Source of the DNA: JBCCCJ01 sp039029315
Lineage (GTDB): Bacteria > Bacteroidota > Bacteroidia > J057
Length of the DNA: 64,000 nt
Assembly (NCBI GenBank): GCA_039029315.1
Contig: JBCCGK010000060.1
Location: forward strand, 1 to 64,000
Direction: 5' to 3'
The number at the start of each line of letters is the position of its first letter. The first letter of the stretch is position 1. The position numbers and the translations under genes are program-made. The notes under the pieces were generated by a model. It did no database searches, was not told the origin of the DNA, and saw only the letters and a list, made by a program, of their open reading frames with translations. This document shows, in pieces, positions 1 to 8,516 of this stretch.

Positions 1-25
1 GGCTTAGAATTTTGGCGGTTTTTAC

Positions 26-172
26 GCAACTTTTTGCGAATGCGCTCAAAAAGTTGAGGGAACCGAACAGCTTAACCCAAACCAAAAGGCTTAATGTATA
101 CGGAAATGAACTGTTCGAGAGAAGCATTTCTTGATTTACCCCAAGAAGTTGAGCGCATTCCCAAAAAGTTGC
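26..172. repeat. Long inverted repeat element
   Basis: Two 24-base arms at 26-49 and 149-172 are reverse complements with one mismatch, separated by 99 bases. A second, nested pair of 7-base arms (64-70 and 111-117, CGAACAG/CTGTTCG) lies inside, so the whole segment can fold as a long interrupted hairpin. No transposase-like ORF lies inside. It could be a MITE-like or REP-like element or a structured RNA. The rest of 1-343 holds no convincing gene. Confidence 0.6.
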
Positions 173-343
173 AAAGAAATCTAAAAACAAAGGAAAATAA
201 AAAATGTCGGTTGTGAATAAATTTTCAATGAGAATTAATCAACATCACCCAAAAACAGCGAAGTTCATTCATTCAAAAAGACGGTTTCCAGAGCATATGG
301 AAGGATTTTTTCCTATAAAAAATGGCCAAAGTCAAACAGTCTC

Positions 344-889
344 TTATCCTCTTATCTTTTTCACGCCCCATCCGATCAGTCCCAGCAACATCATGCTCAG
401 ACACACAAAGGCGATTCCCCATTTGATGCCAGTCATAGTCGATCCATATCGGACTGCGCTGTCAGATAATTCTGGATAAGCGGCCAACAGGCCCAGGGTA
501 TTGAAGTTCTCCAGATAATCGAAGAGCATGGTTCCCAGCGGCAACAGGCCGACATAGACCAGATTGGAGTCAGGAGACCAGATGTTTCTCACCAAAAATA
601 CCAACAAAGACAGCATGAAAATGGTGTATACCACCGGATAAATCATGTCCAGGACACTGGTGGTGTGGTGATACAGCTCCCGCCCCTCAGCCTTCATATC
701 GGTCAACAATTCCTGAACTTCCTCCAAGGTATATGAACCTCGGGTATCCAGGATTTGGAGATTCTTCCCTGCGATCTCATTGATTTTGTTGAGATTGTGT
801 GGAAAGAAATACATGCTGAAAGAGGAAGAAAGAAGGAGAAAGGCGAGGAGAATTCGCCAGTCCGAGAGTGTGAGCAAGAGTTGTTTCAT
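344..889 (-). CDS. Integral membrane protein, function unknown
   Basis: About 181 residues from the internal ATG at 889 (MKQLLLT...). The longer reading starts at 928 but would overlap the upstream gene end, and its extra 13 residues are polar. Hydrophobic segments lie near residues 10-30, 80-100, 110-128 and 155-175, so four membrane helices are likely. A soluble loop of about 50 residues between helices 1 and 2 is rich in charged residues and begins after PHNLNKINEIAG. I do not recognise a named family. It follows the small secreted gene at 912-1295 on the same strand and probably shares its transcript. Inner-membrane location is inferred from the helices alone. Confidence 0.7.
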   Translation of the reverse strand: MKQLLLTLSDWRILLAFLLLSSSFSMYFFPHNLNKINEIAGKNLQILDTRGSYTLEEVQELLTDMKAEGRELYHHTTSVLDMIYPVVYTIFMLSLLVFLVRNIWSPDSNLVYVGLLPLGTMLFDYLENFNTLGLLAAYPELSDSAVRYGSTMTGIKWGIAFVCLSMMLLGLIGWGVKKIRG

Positions 890-911
890 ACCAGATGAGT
901 TTGCCCTCAGA

Positions 912-1295
912 CTATTTAAGAATGTCAACTTTCACTTCTGATGACAGTCCCATAATGGTCGAAGTAGTAGTCGCTGTATAGAATGTAGGCTGGATATCCG
1001 TAATGGTAACAGTGGTAGTATCCGTTTTCCGGCCTTCAATGATTTCCTCTCCTTTGTGAATCTTTGCATCGAACATCTGATACTGGCAGGCATCCAGCCA
1101 TTTGAGGGTGTAGTGAACCTTCACATTGAGTTTCTGGTTATGTTCCACCTGCTTGGTTGCTGTTCGATGGATAAGTGTAGTCCCAGTATGCCTGGATATT
1201 AGCTTAAAGTCTCCTGTTTTGACAGTGGAACAGGCAGGCTTTATATCTAAATATGATACACTGAAAAGCAGGATGATTCCGATAACTATTTTCAT
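912..1295 (-). CDS. Small secreted protein, function unknown
   Basis: 127 residues. The N-terminus MKIVIGIILLFSVSYLDIKPAC is a short basic and hydrophobic stretch consistent with a Sec signal peptide. A Cys at 22 is not preceded by a good lipobox. The mature part is rich in Thr, Val and Ile in alternating patterns, as expected for a beta-sandwich, with a second Cys in 'DACQYQMF'. I do not recognise the family. It lies upstream of and probably in an operon with the membrane protein ending at 344; 22 bases separate this stop from the preferred start of that gene. Confidence 0.65.
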   Translation of the reverse strand: MKIVIGIILLFSVSYLDIKPACSTVKTGDFKLISRHTGTTLIHRTATKQVEHNQKLNVKVHYTLKWLDACQYQMFDAKIHKGEEIIEGRKTDTTTVTITDIQPTFYTATTTSTIMGLSSEVKVDILK

Positions 1296-1388
1296 ATTGC
1301 TGAACTGCTAACAATAGCGAAGTCAATCCTCAACTTCACTATCTATCTATAGATTCTTCCCGACCATTGCCATTGATATTGCCCTTCA

Positions 1389-2237
1389 TCACTTCTTCTC
1401 CGCGACCCATTTGATGCCTTCAATGATGTGCTGCTTGCCAAATTCAGTGTTCAAAGATCGTAAATCATGGCCCAATTCCGTATAAAAAAATCTCCCACCT
1501 CCCCATTCCCTCGTCCAGGCAATGGGATGATCCTCCCCCATAGCTTTGCCACCTCTGGTTTTGAAATAGTCCCGAACAGGCTCATAGGTCGATTCATCTA
1601 CCCGAAGCAGCACTTGCAAGCCAGGGAGTCCTGTTACCGTTTTGGTATGATTGGTCCAATCCGCTTCATACCAGAATTCTTCTCCCCACCCCTTCACTGT
1701 TGGATGATCCATCGCAGCAGGATCGACCTTGACTTTGGCTTTCAGGAATTCCGAATCACTGTTGAAATCGCATCCCCCTAATTCCATAATCCAGGCCCAT
1801 TCTTCCTGATGGACCAGGACCGCATGCAGGGCAACAATCGCTCCACCATCGGCATACCAGTTTTCAATCGCCTGTCGCTGGGCTGGTTCAAACACTTTGT
1901 CGAGCACATTGGCATTGTTGAGCAAGAGCACATCATAATTGGCCAAGCTCTTCTCTGACACATCTTTGCCCGTTTCGCTGACATCGACCTTCATCCCATG
2001 TTCCGCTCCCAATCTGACCAGCCAGCCATTGATTTGGGGAATCTCTGGATGCCGATACCAGCCTGTACCAGAGAAGAGCAGGACATTCAAGGAAAAATCT
2101 GAATCTACTACCTCTGCCGTTTTGTGTTCCGAATCATGATCGCGATGGTCTGGTTCCTGGGCATTCATGGATACATAACTTAGACTCAAACAAAAGCAGA
2201 AAAAGAAAGGCAGGGAAGGACGGAGGAACAATAACAT
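1389..2237 (-). CDS. Secreted ThuA-like domain protein
   Basis: About 282 residues from the ATG at 2237; the upstream in-frame ATG at 2303 only adds residues before the signal peptide. A hydrophobic signal sequence (residues 1-27) ends near 'SMNAQ'. The rest matches the ThuA-like fold (PF06283 type, glutamine-amidotransferase-like): an initial beta strand 'LNVLLFSGTGWYRHPEIP', then 'DVLLLNNAN', 'GGAIVALHAV' and the terminal 'GGGRFFYTELGHD' segment, all in the usual order. In Bacteroidota such proteins are periplasmic and often tied to sugar or cyclic-sugar metabolism, but the reaction is not settled for this subgroup. No partner gene of a sugar pathway is adjacent, so the role here is open. 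Confidence 0.85.
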   Translation of the reverse strand: MLLFLRPSLPFFFCFCLSLSYVSMNAQEPDHRDHDSEHKTAEVVDSDFSLNVLLFSGTGWYRHPEIPQINGWLVRLGAEHGMKVDVSETGKDVSEKSLANYDVLLLNNANVLDKVFEPAQRQAIENWYADGGAIVALHAVLVHQEEWAWIMELGGCDFNSDSEFLKAKVKVDPAAMDHPTVKGWGEEFWYEADWTNHTKTVTGLPGLQVLLRVDESTYEPVRDYFKTRGGKAMGEDHPIAWTREWGGGRFFYTELGHDLRSLNTEFGKQHIIEGIKWVAEKK

Positions 2238-2573
2238 AGGAGGAGATATATTTTTTCCCAACAAGAAGGCAGGATCTTTGATGAAAATCAAATTTTTTCC
2301 CAACTCCTACTTATATACCTAGCCCTGTTTAGTGTCGAAAGTGTTGGGAAAATTGTCGAATATCGAAGGAAAGGGAAATGAGACAGACCTATTGCCATTC
2401 GACTTTCGACATTGATGGCAATTGTTGGTGAAACAGTCAATGAGACAAAAACAGGGGGCTCTATCAATAGAAGCAAGTCTATTCATTTGACTTTATTTAG
2501 CCAAAAATGGAAATCCAACACCCCTAATTAGATCTCTCCTGCTACGTAGGTGGACACAATTAAATTACAGAAT

Positions 2574-2789
2574 CTAGTTATCAGCACTTCCTCCAGATAC
2601 TGTAACTCTCAGGGTATCGACAAGAGGAAGGAGTGGATCAGGTGGGTCGACTTCCTCTATTCTCTCTCCAGACTGCGCATCTTCAGCAGCTACAGCTGGG
2701 CCAGGCAATTCAATTGGCGTGCATGAAGCAAAAATATGAATGAAGGCGCAAATGGAAATACAGCTCAAAATTTTCTTAAAAAATGTCAT
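2574..2789 (-). CDS. Small lipoprotein, function unknown
   Basis: 71 residues. MTFFKKILSCISICAFIHIF followed by ASC gives a basic start, a hydrophobic core and a lipobox (FASC, Cys at about residue 23), so a lipidated envelope protein is likely. The mature part is short, acidic and Pro-rich ('VDPPDPLLPLVDTLRV') and ends in 'SGGSADN', without a recognisable fold. The gene stands alone with 270 bases free on one side and over 600 on the other. It may be a degraded remnant of a longer lipoprotein, but no frameshifted continuation is visible. Confidence 0.6.
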   Translation of the reverse strand: MTFFKKILSCISICAFIHIFASCTPIELPGPAVAAEDAQSGERIEEVDPPDPLLPLVDTLRVTVSGGSADN

Positions 2790-3178
2790 GCTTAATTCTG
2801 TTAAGTGGACAAATCAATAGAAGAGGAGATTGATCTTTTTCCTTGGACAGATCCCCTGAAAGCATTCGCGATTGAAGCATTTCATTGGCGAATAGGAAAC
2901 CTGATTAGAAATAGAACATCCCTAATCATGTTAGAATATCTAGCCTTGAATCAAATTGCTTAAATCAAATATAATCCTTTTTCCTCATTCCGCAAGTCAG
3001 AAAAGGAGTTCTACTCTGGTATAGACAAACTTTGAACTTATTCAACGATATCTACCTTAGCATGTCTTGAAAGGTGAATGGAATCCAATCCGATAGGCTT
3101 ACTCATTTTTTCGCGCCAGGAAGTCAAAAAAAAGATCGATATCAAATTCTTTAAACCAACCCCAAACAAATCTCCCGG

Positions 3179-3347
3179 CTTAGAGACTGTTTGAAAATCT
3201 GTCACTTATTTTTTGTATGCGTCTTTTTTCCTCCTCCTACAGCTTTTTTTGTTCTCATAGCACCACTATGAGAACAAAAAAGAGCCTTGTTTGAGAAAAA
3301 AATACATCATAAAAATTCTCAGCACAAATTTCAAAACAGTCTCTAAG
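3179..3347. repeat. 169-bp palindromic MITE-like element
   Basis: The ends 3179-3197 and 3329-3347 are near-perfect inverted repeats (CTTAGAGACTGTTT...; one inserted base). The centre is a perfect 16-bp-arm hairpin (3245-3260 and 3266-3281, 5-base loop CACCA). The intervening arms also align with each other as reverse complements, with scattered mismatches, so almost the entire element folds into one hairpin. There is no internal coding region. The terminal GAGACTGTTTGAAA resembles insertion-sequence ends, which makes a non-autonomous transposon a fair inference. The rest of the 2790-3464 gap shows no gene. Confidence 0.7.
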
Positions 3348-3464
3348 GGGATTGCTCAAGTCCTGGCTTAGAAGTGCCCAGGATTGTGAAAACACATTCA
3401 AAATGTTATCCTCCAGTTGAGTCGTTTTCGCTTTTTTCCAACCATTGACCACACCCTATTTCCA

Positions 3465-4928
3465 ATGAAGTACTGTATGTTGCTATCGCTTTGTGCGCTC
3501 TTGCTATGTTTCTGTAAAGAAGAGGCAAAAACCCATTCGCAAGTCAATCTTCCCAATGAGATTGTCCTCATCATCAAAGAACCCGTTGTCAATAATCGCC
3601 TGGATCTTCCCGGTGGTGGCTATACAAGTAATGGAAGTTATCATGAAATCGAATATGTCGATCAGAGATTGGTGCCGCATTTCATCCCGCTGGATTATGA
3701 AGCGGATGCGGATACCATTTCCATTCCAACAAGTCAAGAGGTGCTGGAAGTAACAGTTGCGTACAAGGCTTTGGACAATTTAAGCTATTTGTTCCGAAGA
3801 GGGGATAGTGTCTTGATCGACTATATGGGCCGACTGCCTTCTATTCAGCTGTTGAATCGACGAGTTGATCAGCTCGATTACGAAATTGAGGGATGGCTAA
3901 GAACGCATATCCACACCGAAAATCTTCCTTCTGAGGAAATTATAAACCGACCCTTCTTTTATCACGGCTTTCAGCTTGGAGCAGGTGAGCAAGAATTCAA
4001 ACGCATTCAGAAAATCGCCTGGAAATCCTACCAAAAAGAAACTCACCAAATCATGCAGTTGCTTGATTCATTGAAGCAACAAAACAGTATCAGCGAAAGA
4101 GCTTATCTGTATTATCAAGCCAAATATCAACTCAAACCCTATCTGGCTCAGATAGGAGATTTAGTCTCCATGAAGATCGGAGAGATCATTGATCCACGTT
4201 CGGATTCCTTGATGATGTATCGCTTTCATCGGCAAAAGGTCTTTCAATATCATAAGGTGCAGGCCTTTCATGCCTACGAAAGAGGAGTGAGGCCACAAGC
4301 TTCCTACGACATGGTTCGCACCAGCGATTTGTATACAGATCTGGAAAAGAAGATTCTGTTTATGGACTGCTTCAATGAGATCGTGAAAGTATCTTCAAGG
4401 CCAATCATTCAGGAATACTTTGACAAATTCCGGGAGGATATGACCGATTCATCTGTGGTACAATATGTTCAAAGCAGAGTGCCAGGATTGGGAGAGCCGA
4501 TGGGCAAAAACATGCAATTGATGGGCCTGGATTCCAGCATCATGGAATTCTCTGATTTGCTCGCCCTCCATCAGGGAAAACTTATCTATATTGACTTTTG
4601 GGCAAGCTGGTGTCGGCCTTGTATTGCTGCATTCCCGGATTCCAAAGAACTTAACGCTCAATTTGAAGGGCAGGAGGTCGAGTTTGTCTATCTCTCCATC
4701 GATGATTCTCATACCTCATGGTACACCTCGTCAAATATTCATGGAATCACGAAGAACAGCTTCCTGATCACAAACCGATTGTCATCCAGTCTCTTCGAGG
4801 ATTTGTCCATACGTAGCATTCCTCGCTATCTGCTTGTCAACAAAGAAGGGAATATCGTCGAGCACGATGCCCCTGGCCCTGGAAACAAACAGATAGAGAC
4901 ATTTCTGGAAAACTATCTGTTGAAATGA
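3465..4928 (+). CDS. TlpA-like thioredoxin-domain lipoprotein
   Basis: 487 residues from the ATG at 3465; the in-frame ATG at 3417 adds a polar stretch before the signal sequence. The N-terminus MKYCMLLSLCALLLCFCKEE is a lipoprotein signal with the lipidated Cys probably at 17. Residues 25-340 form a long helical and beta region without a known catalytic motif, as in many Bacteroidota TlpA/AhpC-TSA fusions. The C-terminal thioredoxin fold carries 'DFWASWCRPC' with redox cysteines at 383 and 386 and a cis-Pro in 'SIRSIPRYLLVN'. It is expected to be a periplasm-facing thiol-disulfide oxidoreductase. It is followed at 97 bases by an AraC regulator on the same strand. Confidence 0.88.
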   Translation: MKYCMLLSLCALLLCFCKEEAKTHSQVNLPNEIVLIIKEPVVNNRLDLPGGGYTSNGSYHEIEYVDQRLVPHFIPLDYEADADTISIPTSQEVLEVTVAYKALDNLSYLFRRGDSVLIDYMGRLPSIQLLNRRVDQLDYEIEGWLRTHIHTENLPSEEIINRPFFYHGFQLGAGEQEFKRIQKIAWKSYQKETHQIMQLLDSLKQQNSISERAYLYYQAKYQLKPYLAQIGDLVSMKIGEIIDPRSDSLMMYRFHRQKVFQYHKVQAFHAYERGVRPQASYDMVRTSDLYTDLEKKILFMDCFNEIVKVSSRPIIQEYFDKFREDMTDSSVVQYVQSRVPGLGEPMGKNMQLMGLDSSIMEFSDLLALHQGKLIYIDFWASWCRPCIAAFPDSKELNAQFEGQEVEFVYLSIDDSHTSWYTSSNIHGITKNSFLITNRLSSSLFEDLSIRSIPRYLLVNKEGNIVEHDAPGPGNKQIETFLENYLLK

Positions 4929-5025
4929 ATGAAGGTCCGAAATTACTTATTGGATAAACTGGATGCTAACCCTTTACTATAGGAGATTATTTATTCCTAA
5001 CTTGGTGTAGCCGGATTGGTAGCTT

Positions 5026-5871
5026 ATGATTCAAGACATACAAAAAATCGAATATAAAGGCAGGGTGGTGTTTGAGAAAATCACCATGTCTCCCTTCAAA
5101 CGGATTCCCAAATTATTTCAAGAAAATGAAGCTTGCTTCATGTTCATCAAGCAAGGAGAATTCAGTGTTCGGACGCCTGATGAAGTGATTGAATTTGATC
5201 AGGGAAAAGGTTTGTTGTCCAAATGTTTCAATTATTTTTTTGAGTTGAGTCCGGTCCAAAGAGACCATTTGGATCAGATCGAGGTCATGGGCATTCTTCT
5301 GTATCCAGAGATGCTTGAGGACATTTTTCAGTTTGAATTGGCCTCCTCTAGCTTCAGCCTCGGATCTCCAGTCAAAGGAATCAATATCGATCCTCTTTTG
5401 GTGAACTATCGCGAAAGCATCAGCATATTACTGGATCATCCTGAGCTGGCCGATGAAGCCCTGATTCGCGCCAAGGTCAAGGAATTCGTTTTGCTGGTCT
5501 CCAAGTCGGAGCAAGCTCCCTCAGAGTTGGATTTCTTGTCTGCCTTGTTCCAGCCAATCTCTTATGAATTCCGAACAACCATCGAGCAGAATGTGTATGC
5601 GAGCCTGTCAATCAATGAGTTGGCCAAACTGTGCAACATGAGTCTGTCAACCTTCAAAAGAAAATTCGCAAGCATCTATTCCGAAAGCCCCAAGACGTAT
5701 TTGTTGAGAAGAAAGATGGAAAAGGCCGTGAATATGTTGAGCATTCCAGAAAACAGGATCATCGATATTGCTTATTCCTGTGGCTTTGAATCCTTGTCTT
5801 CTTTCAACCGGAATTTTAAGCAACAGTACGGCCAATCCCCTTCTTCCTATCGGTTGGCCCAAAATGCCTAG
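5026..5871 (+). CDS. AraC-family transcriptional regulator
   Basis: 281 residues. The N-terminal half (1-170) is a cupin-like sensor region ('CFMFIKQGEFSVRTPDE'). The C-terminal about 100 residues hold the AraC double helix-turn-helix: the first near 195-215 ('SINELAKLCNMSLSTFKRKF') and the second near 244-262 with the signature 'IIDIAYSCGFESLSSFNRNF' followed by 'YGQSPSSYR'. It belongs to the Bacteroidota group that resembles ExsA/YbfI-type regulators in layout. Flanking plus-strand genes encode a thioredoxin-like lipoprotein and an unknown lipoprotein, which are possible targets by position only. Confidence 0.9.
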   Translation: MIQDIQKIEYKGRVVFEKITMSPFKRIPKLFQENEACFMFIKQGEFSVRTPDEVIEFDQGKGLLSKCFNYFFELSPVQRDHLDQIEVMGILLYPEMLEDIFQFELASSSFSLGSPVKGINIDPLLVNYRESISILLDHPELADEALIRAKVKEFVLLVSKSEQAPSELDFLSALFQPISYEFRTTIEQNVYASLSINELAKLCNMSLSTFKRKFASIYSESPKTYLLRRKMEKAVNMLSIPENRIIDIAYSCGFESLSSFNRNFKQQYGQSPSSYRLAQNA

Positions 5872-5944
5872 TTTTTGACCCAAAGTAAATAGCGAGCGCG
5901 TAATTGATCCTCCATCTTTGTAGCAGTTAACCTTTAATTCTACA

Positions 5945-6850
5945 ATGATGACAAATAGATTCACCGCTTTTCCTCCGATGTTCATTGCCCTGGCCCTGCT
6001 GTTGTCCAGCTGTTTGTCAGATATCCGCAGCGATCTCGTTCGGCAAGAACCCTTGAAAGCAACACATGTCGCCAAAGGCAAACACCTGCTGACAGAAGCC
6101 TGGAAAGCCCAGGGATTAGACAAACTGTCAGCACATGAAGTCTATTCCTTCGAAGGGGTAGATGTATGGAAAGGCTTGCTTGGCAAGACAGGCAAAGTAT
6201 GGCCAGACAATGAATCCAGATTGTCCTTCAAATATGCCGTGGGGACATTTGATAGTCAGGTAAGCTTTTTGGATGGAAAAAGAAAAGGAACTACCGCTGG
6301 CTTGCAATCGTGGCGGTACTATGAGCAAGAGCCTGGAAGTACGCTCAATTTCCTGGATAAGAACAATGAGAGAATCACCTTCGGCTTGGCTGCCTATCAA
6401 TATTTTGTGGAGATGGTGGACCGATTGCGAAAAGCCCCTATCATCCAATATGCAGGGATGGAAGAGCTACACAACAAAGAATATGAGACCGTATTTGTCA
6501 CCTGGAAACAGACAAAACCCAGCAAAGATCTCGATCAGTACATCGTCTACATTGATCCACAAAGCAAACAAGTAGACTTCGTCAAATTCACCATTCGGGA
6601 GAATTATCTGCATGCACCTGGAGGAAAGATGACATGGGGAATGATTCATTATGATGATTTCCGATCGATTGATGGTATCAGGATTCCGCATCGACAGAGT
6701 TTATATTCTTTTGGGGTAAAAAAGGATCTGGAGAAATACCTGCACCGCATGGAAATCGAGAATTTTTCCTTTGACTCCTTTGACAAAAACATTCTGTATC
6801 CAGATCCTGATATTCAGTCCATTGGCAACTCAAAGCAAGTATCAGACTGA
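5945..6850 (+). CDS. Lipoprotein, LolA/DUF6503-like
   Basis: 301 residues. A signal sequence ends in the lipobox 'LLLSSC' (Cys about residue 22). The mature part starts with a helix ('AKGKHLLTEAWKAQGLDKLSA') and then runs in long beta strands with many aromatic residues, consistent with the half-barrel fold of LolA-like or DUF6503-type Bacteroidota lipoproteins. That family match is from memory of the pattern and is tentative. No catalytic motif is visible. The gene lies 73 bases after the AraC regulator on the same strand. Envelope location is supported; function is unknown. Confidence 0.75.
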   Translation: MMTNRFTAFPPMFIALALLLSSCLSDIRSDLVRQEPLKATHVAKGKHLLTEAWKAQGLDKLSAHEVYSFEGVDVWKGLLGKTGKVWPDNESRLSFKYAVGTFDSQVSFLDGKRKGTTAGLQSWRYYEQEPGSTLNFLDKNNERITFGLAAYQYFVEMVDRLRKAPIIQYAGMEELHNKEYETVFVTWKQTKPSKDLDQYIVYIDPQSKQVDFVKFTIRENYLHAPGGKMTWGMIHYDDFRSIDGIRIPHRQSLYSFGVKKDLEKYLHRMEIENFSFDSFDKNILYPDPDIQSIGNSKQVSD

Positions 6851-6873
6851 TCAGGGTGTGGAAAAGTATTTGG

Positions 6874-6912
6874 GTTGTGCGTCAGATTGTTGATCAACAT
6901 CTGACGCACAAC
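6874..6912. promoter_or_regulatory. 39-bp near-perfect palindrome upstream of lipoprotein gene
   Basis: Arms GTTGTGCGTCAGAT (6874-6887) and ATCTGACGCACAAC (6899-6912) are perfect reverse complements of 14 bases. The 11 bases between them contain a second palindrome, GTTGATCAAC. A weak -7-like box CAACTTTG overlaps the right end. No T tract follows, so an operator or cruciform fits as well as a terminator for the gene ending at 6850. Confidence 0.55.
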
Positions 6913-6925
6913 TTTGGTTATTATG

Positions 6926-7564
6926 ATGATTCGATTCAGTTTTCGGCTTTTTTTCCTTTGCCTCTCTCTTCTCTGCCTGAATACATGCAGCATGGAAGAA
7001 TCTTCTAGCCAAAAGGAAACAGCAGCATCCAGTCAAGTGCCTACTTTGCCAGAAAAGATTGCACAAACAGCAGGAGAAGATCCGCTGGAAGATGGCACAG
7101 ATCCGAGCATCCCTCCCCCACCAGCCAATCCAGACTCGCTCAGGGCAGCTATCCTTGATGCCTATGTCTTCCCTGAAATCTTTGCAGGAGACAGTCTACT
7201 GGTATCTGCTATCAAAACATTGCTACAAAGCAGGAAAGACTATTTGTTAGAGGTAGGAGTCTTCAACTGGGCTACCTACGATTATGCGGTTCTCGACGAT
7301 CTCTTCCTCATGCTCTATTCCACCGACCACAGGAATCCTGCATATGGAATGATGTACGACATCAATTTGGCGATCTTCCTCAAGGAAGGAGATCACTATC
7401 GAGTCCTTGCAGACTCCTCCGTCGGGGGCAGATATTCACATGTGGTGTTTTTGGAAGATTGGTATTGGTCGAATCAGGATTCCTTGTACTTCTATTTTGA
7501 AAAGGGATTCCATGAGGAAGTGGATACCATGATCATTTCTCTTCCGGTCCCGGAGAAGCAGTAG
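6926..7564 (+). CDS. Lipoprotein, function unknown
   Basis: About 212 residues from the ATG at 6926 (ATGs at 6914 and 6923 are also in frame). The N-terminus MIRFSFRLFFLCLSLLCLNTC is a lipoprotein signal with Cys at 21. A Ser, Glu, Thr and Pro-rich linker of about 50 residues follows. The last 140 residues form a mixed alpha/beta domain with 'DLFLMLYSTDHRNPAYGMMYDINLA'. I do not recognise the family. The 39-bp palindrome at 6874-6912 sits directly upstream. It ends 26 bases before the convergent dioxygenase gene. Confidence 0.7.
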   Translation: MIRFSFRLFFLCLSLLCLNTCSMEESSSQKETAASSQVPTLPEKIAQTAGEDPLEDGTDPSIPPPPANPDSLRAAILDAYVFPEIFAGDSLLVSAIKTLLQSRKDYLLEVGVFNWATYDYAVLDDLFLMLYSTDHRNPAYGMMYDINLAIFLKEGDHYRVLADSSVGGRYSHVVFLEDWYWSNQDSLYFYFEKGFHEEVDTMIISLPVPEKQ

Positions 7565-7590
7565 ATGACGGCAATTTCGTCCATTTCTAC

Positions 7591-8484
7591 TCAGAAAATC
7601 AACATCCGTTTGGCAGAGGCAGGCGCACCATTTCTCACAATGCGCAAGATATAGATCCCGGAAGGAAGTTTGATATCGAGTGCATTGTTCGGGACAAAAT
7701 CGAATTGATGTTCTCCGGGATTCAGATACCTGTCCAGATAGTTGCCAACGATTTTGCCGTGAAGGTCCAGCAGCTGCATTTGAACTTGTCCTCCTTCTTT
7801 GAGATAAAACACAACCTTTCCTTCTGTTCGGACGGGATTGGGATAGATGGATCGGATGTAGGTTGACCCTCGTTCCTGAAGTTCTGCCCCCAAACTGGTG
7901 ATCGGATCGATTTCCAGATAAATGTCTGCAACCCCATGCATTTGATTCTCTGTATCGGGAGTCAATGGGATGATTCTGTCGTCAGCAGAAGGGTCTGATG
8001 CCCAAGGATCTATGGGGATAGAGGTATCGCCTTCGAAGTAGATCTGTGTCGTCAATTCTACCTCATTGATTGAGACTTTGTAATGAAGGTGTCGAGGGCG
8101 AAATTGCGCACCATTGAGATATTTTCCAGGCAAAATAGTTTGGTAGGCATAATTCCCTCCTGCATCTGTCAGGACATGTCCACGATAATTCTGGTTTTCG
8201 TATCCTCCAGCATCATTGGCATGCCATACATCGACAAGAGCGCCTTGTATCGGCGACATACAGTCATTGGCATAGACGGTACCTGTGATGAAGAGGGGTG
8301 TTCCAGCCGAACCTGCACTGGCCAATTGCATGGTCTCAGGTGAATTCGGCAGAAAGAAAGGTCCTTCAATGTCAGCGCTTGTATGGCAGGTATCCAGAGT
8401 AGATTCTGTTTCATCTGCTTGCAAGCCGGATAAGGAAACCAAGCCTGTGAGGGGAAGTAATTTGAGTAGATGTCTCCGATTCAT
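7591..8484 (-). CDS. T9SS-exported intradiol dioxygenase-like protein
   Basis: 297 residues from the ATG at 8484 (MNRRHLLKLLPLTGL). The start is a Tat-like signal (NRRHLLK plus hydrophobic core), also readable as Sec. Residues 30-205 match the intradiol ring-cleavage dioxygenase fold: 'DIEGPFFLP', 'ALVDVWHANDAGGYE', 'ILPGKY' and 'RPRHLHYKV'. The four non-haem Fe(III) ligands of catechol dioxygenases are present as Tyr95, Tyr122, His132 and His134. Residues from about 211 ('SIYPNPVRTEG') to the end form a type A T9SS sorting domain, so the enzyme is expected outside the cell or on its surface. Known members cleave catechol or protocatechuate; the extracellular substrate here is unknown. The next gene upstream on this strand is a T9SS esterase. 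Confidence 0.88.
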   Translation of the reverse strand: MNRRHLLKLLPLTGLVSLSGLQADETESTLDTCHTSADIEGPFFLPNSPETMQLASAGSAGTPLFITGTVYANDCMSPIQGALVDVWHANDAGGYENQNYRGHVLTDAGGNYAYQTILPGKYLNGAQFRPRHLHYKVSINEVELTTQIYFEGDTSIPIDPWASDPSADDRIIPLTPDTENQMHGVADIYLEIDPITSLGAELQERGSTYIRSIYPNPVRTEGKVVFYLKEGGQVQMQLLDLHGKIVGNYLDRYLNPGEHQFDFVPNNALDIKLPSGIYILRIVRNGAPASAKRMLIF

Positions 8485-8516
8485 AATCACGGGGAGTTTT
8501 GTTAGGAATGGTGATG

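Noticed and set aside
204..479. 91-aa plus-strand frame over the 3' end of the first gene
   Set aside because: Low-complexity basic composition, no signal or motif, and it overlaps the better-supported membrane protein on the other strand.
2288..2476. 62-aa minus-strand frame upstream of the ThuA-like gene
   Set aside because: Overlaps the start region of the ThuA-like gene in another frame; no family features or promoter.
3255..3592. Minus-strand frames overlapping the palindromic element and the thioredoxin gene start
   Set aside because: They arise from the repeat and the antisense of a convincing lipoprotein gene.
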